From DSYF01 sp041181065 (GTDB lineage: Bacteria > Verrucomicrobiota > Verrucomicrobiia > Limisphaerales > DSYF01): a stretch of 5,310 nucleotides of DNA. Position numbers and translations under genes: made by a program. How positions within the stretch are numbered: the stretch's first letter is position 1; every line of letters begins with the position of its first letter. The stretch covers positions 1-5,310 of the forward strand of contig JBEGQI010000355.1 of assembly GCA_041181065.1 (NCBI GenBank), given 5' to 3'. Positions 5,073-5,310 of this stretch are shown in pieces. The notes beneath the pieces are model-generated. The model saw nothing but the letters and a program-made list of their open reading frames with translations, made no database searches and was not told the DNA's origin.

Positions 5073-5310
5073 GTGGAACCGACCCCACCCAAAGCACCCA
5101 TTGGCCAGGCGAATCTTGCCGCGCTCATCGCAGCGGTGATCGGAAGCATCGGCGGATTATTCGCGCTGGGCATCGCGCCCGCACTTATCACGCATGAAAT
5201 CCATTATCTTGCCGCCACGCCGGTGTTGAGTCTCATCAGCTTCTTTGTCTGCGGGATTGCGGCGTGGTTGATCGGCGGGCAGTTGGGGCCCTTGCTGCGC
5301 CCGCTACTCG
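5073..5310 (+). CDS. Hypothetical membrane protein, 3' partial
   Basis: I do not recognise this gene. The frame opens with GTG 5073, five codons after an in-frame TAA (5058-5060), and is still open at the window edge after 79 codons. A short Pro-rich N-terminus (MEPTPPKAPIGQ) is followed by two hydrophobic segments, about 14-39 (ending FALGIAPALI) and about 50-68 (VLSLISFFVCGIAAWLIGG). They are joined by a short His/Glu-containing loop, THEIHYLAATP (40-50). The amino-acid sequence reads as a real membrane protein, and the codon third positions are GC-rich like the neighbours. It is divergent from the DUF554 gene across 91 bp. There is no Shine-Dalgarno; the sequence before the GTG is ATTTCGTCGCTC. 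The function and full length cannot be judged from what is visible. Confidence 0.65.
   Translation, partial: MEPTPPKAPIGQANLAALIAAVIGSIGGLFALGIAPALITHEIHYLAATPVLSLISFFVCGIAAWLIGGQLGPLLRPLL

Noticed and set aside
1..5310. CRISPR array, tRNA, rRNA, insertion sequence or attachment site
   Set aside because: No regularly spaced repeats, cloverleaf, rRNA-like stretch, transposase or terminal repeat was found on either strand.

Overview
The window looks like ordinary chromosome from a GC-rich, peptidoglycan-containing Gram-negative bacterium. I favour the Verrucomicrobiota or a neighbouring phylum. The reasons are indirect: a divergent RpoD-type sigma factor, a secreted Gly/Pro/Gln-rich EF-hand protein, several GTG starts and very few Shine-Dalgarno sequences. 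No rRNA, marker protein or database search backs this assignment, so it is tentative.

Layout, left to right. A sigma-70 family sigma factor (+, 5' end cut off by the window edge) ends at a textbook Rho-independent terminator (901-928). An L-lactate dehydrogenase (+, 1054-2010) follows as an independent unit. Facing it is a small secreted EF-hand protein (-, 2133-2594) with its own Rho-independent terminator (2077-2117). The 258-bp gap behind that gene holds a candidate extended -10 promoter and nested inverted repeats. Next comes an LD-carboxypeptidase of peptidase family S66 (-, 2853-3830), divergent across 54 bp from a RelE/ParE-fold toxin-like protein (+, 3885-4259). The toxin-like gene has no antitoxin gene beside it. 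Its 3' end overlaps by 16 bp the end of a convergent DUF554 membrane protein gene (-, 4244-4981). A GTG-initiated small membrane protein (+, 5073 to the edge) is divergent from the DUF554 gene and runs out of the window.

The genes do not form one pathway. Orientation changes at almost every gene, and two clear terminators separate transcription units. They cover transcription initiation (sigma factor), fermentative pyruvate/lactate redox balance (LDH), cell-wall tetrapeptide trimming (LdcA), an exported calcium-binding protein, and two membrane proteins of unknown role. I see no insertion sequence, CRISPR array, tRNA, rRNA or phage gene.

The strongest candidate for something unusual is the solitary RelE-like protein. 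It has a roughly 30-residue acidic C-terminal tail containing an 'NPRFWELIESAR' segment that reminds me of antitoxin C-termini. The second is the inverted-repeat-rich promoter region upstream of the EF-hand gene. Neither amounts to a demonstrated new system.
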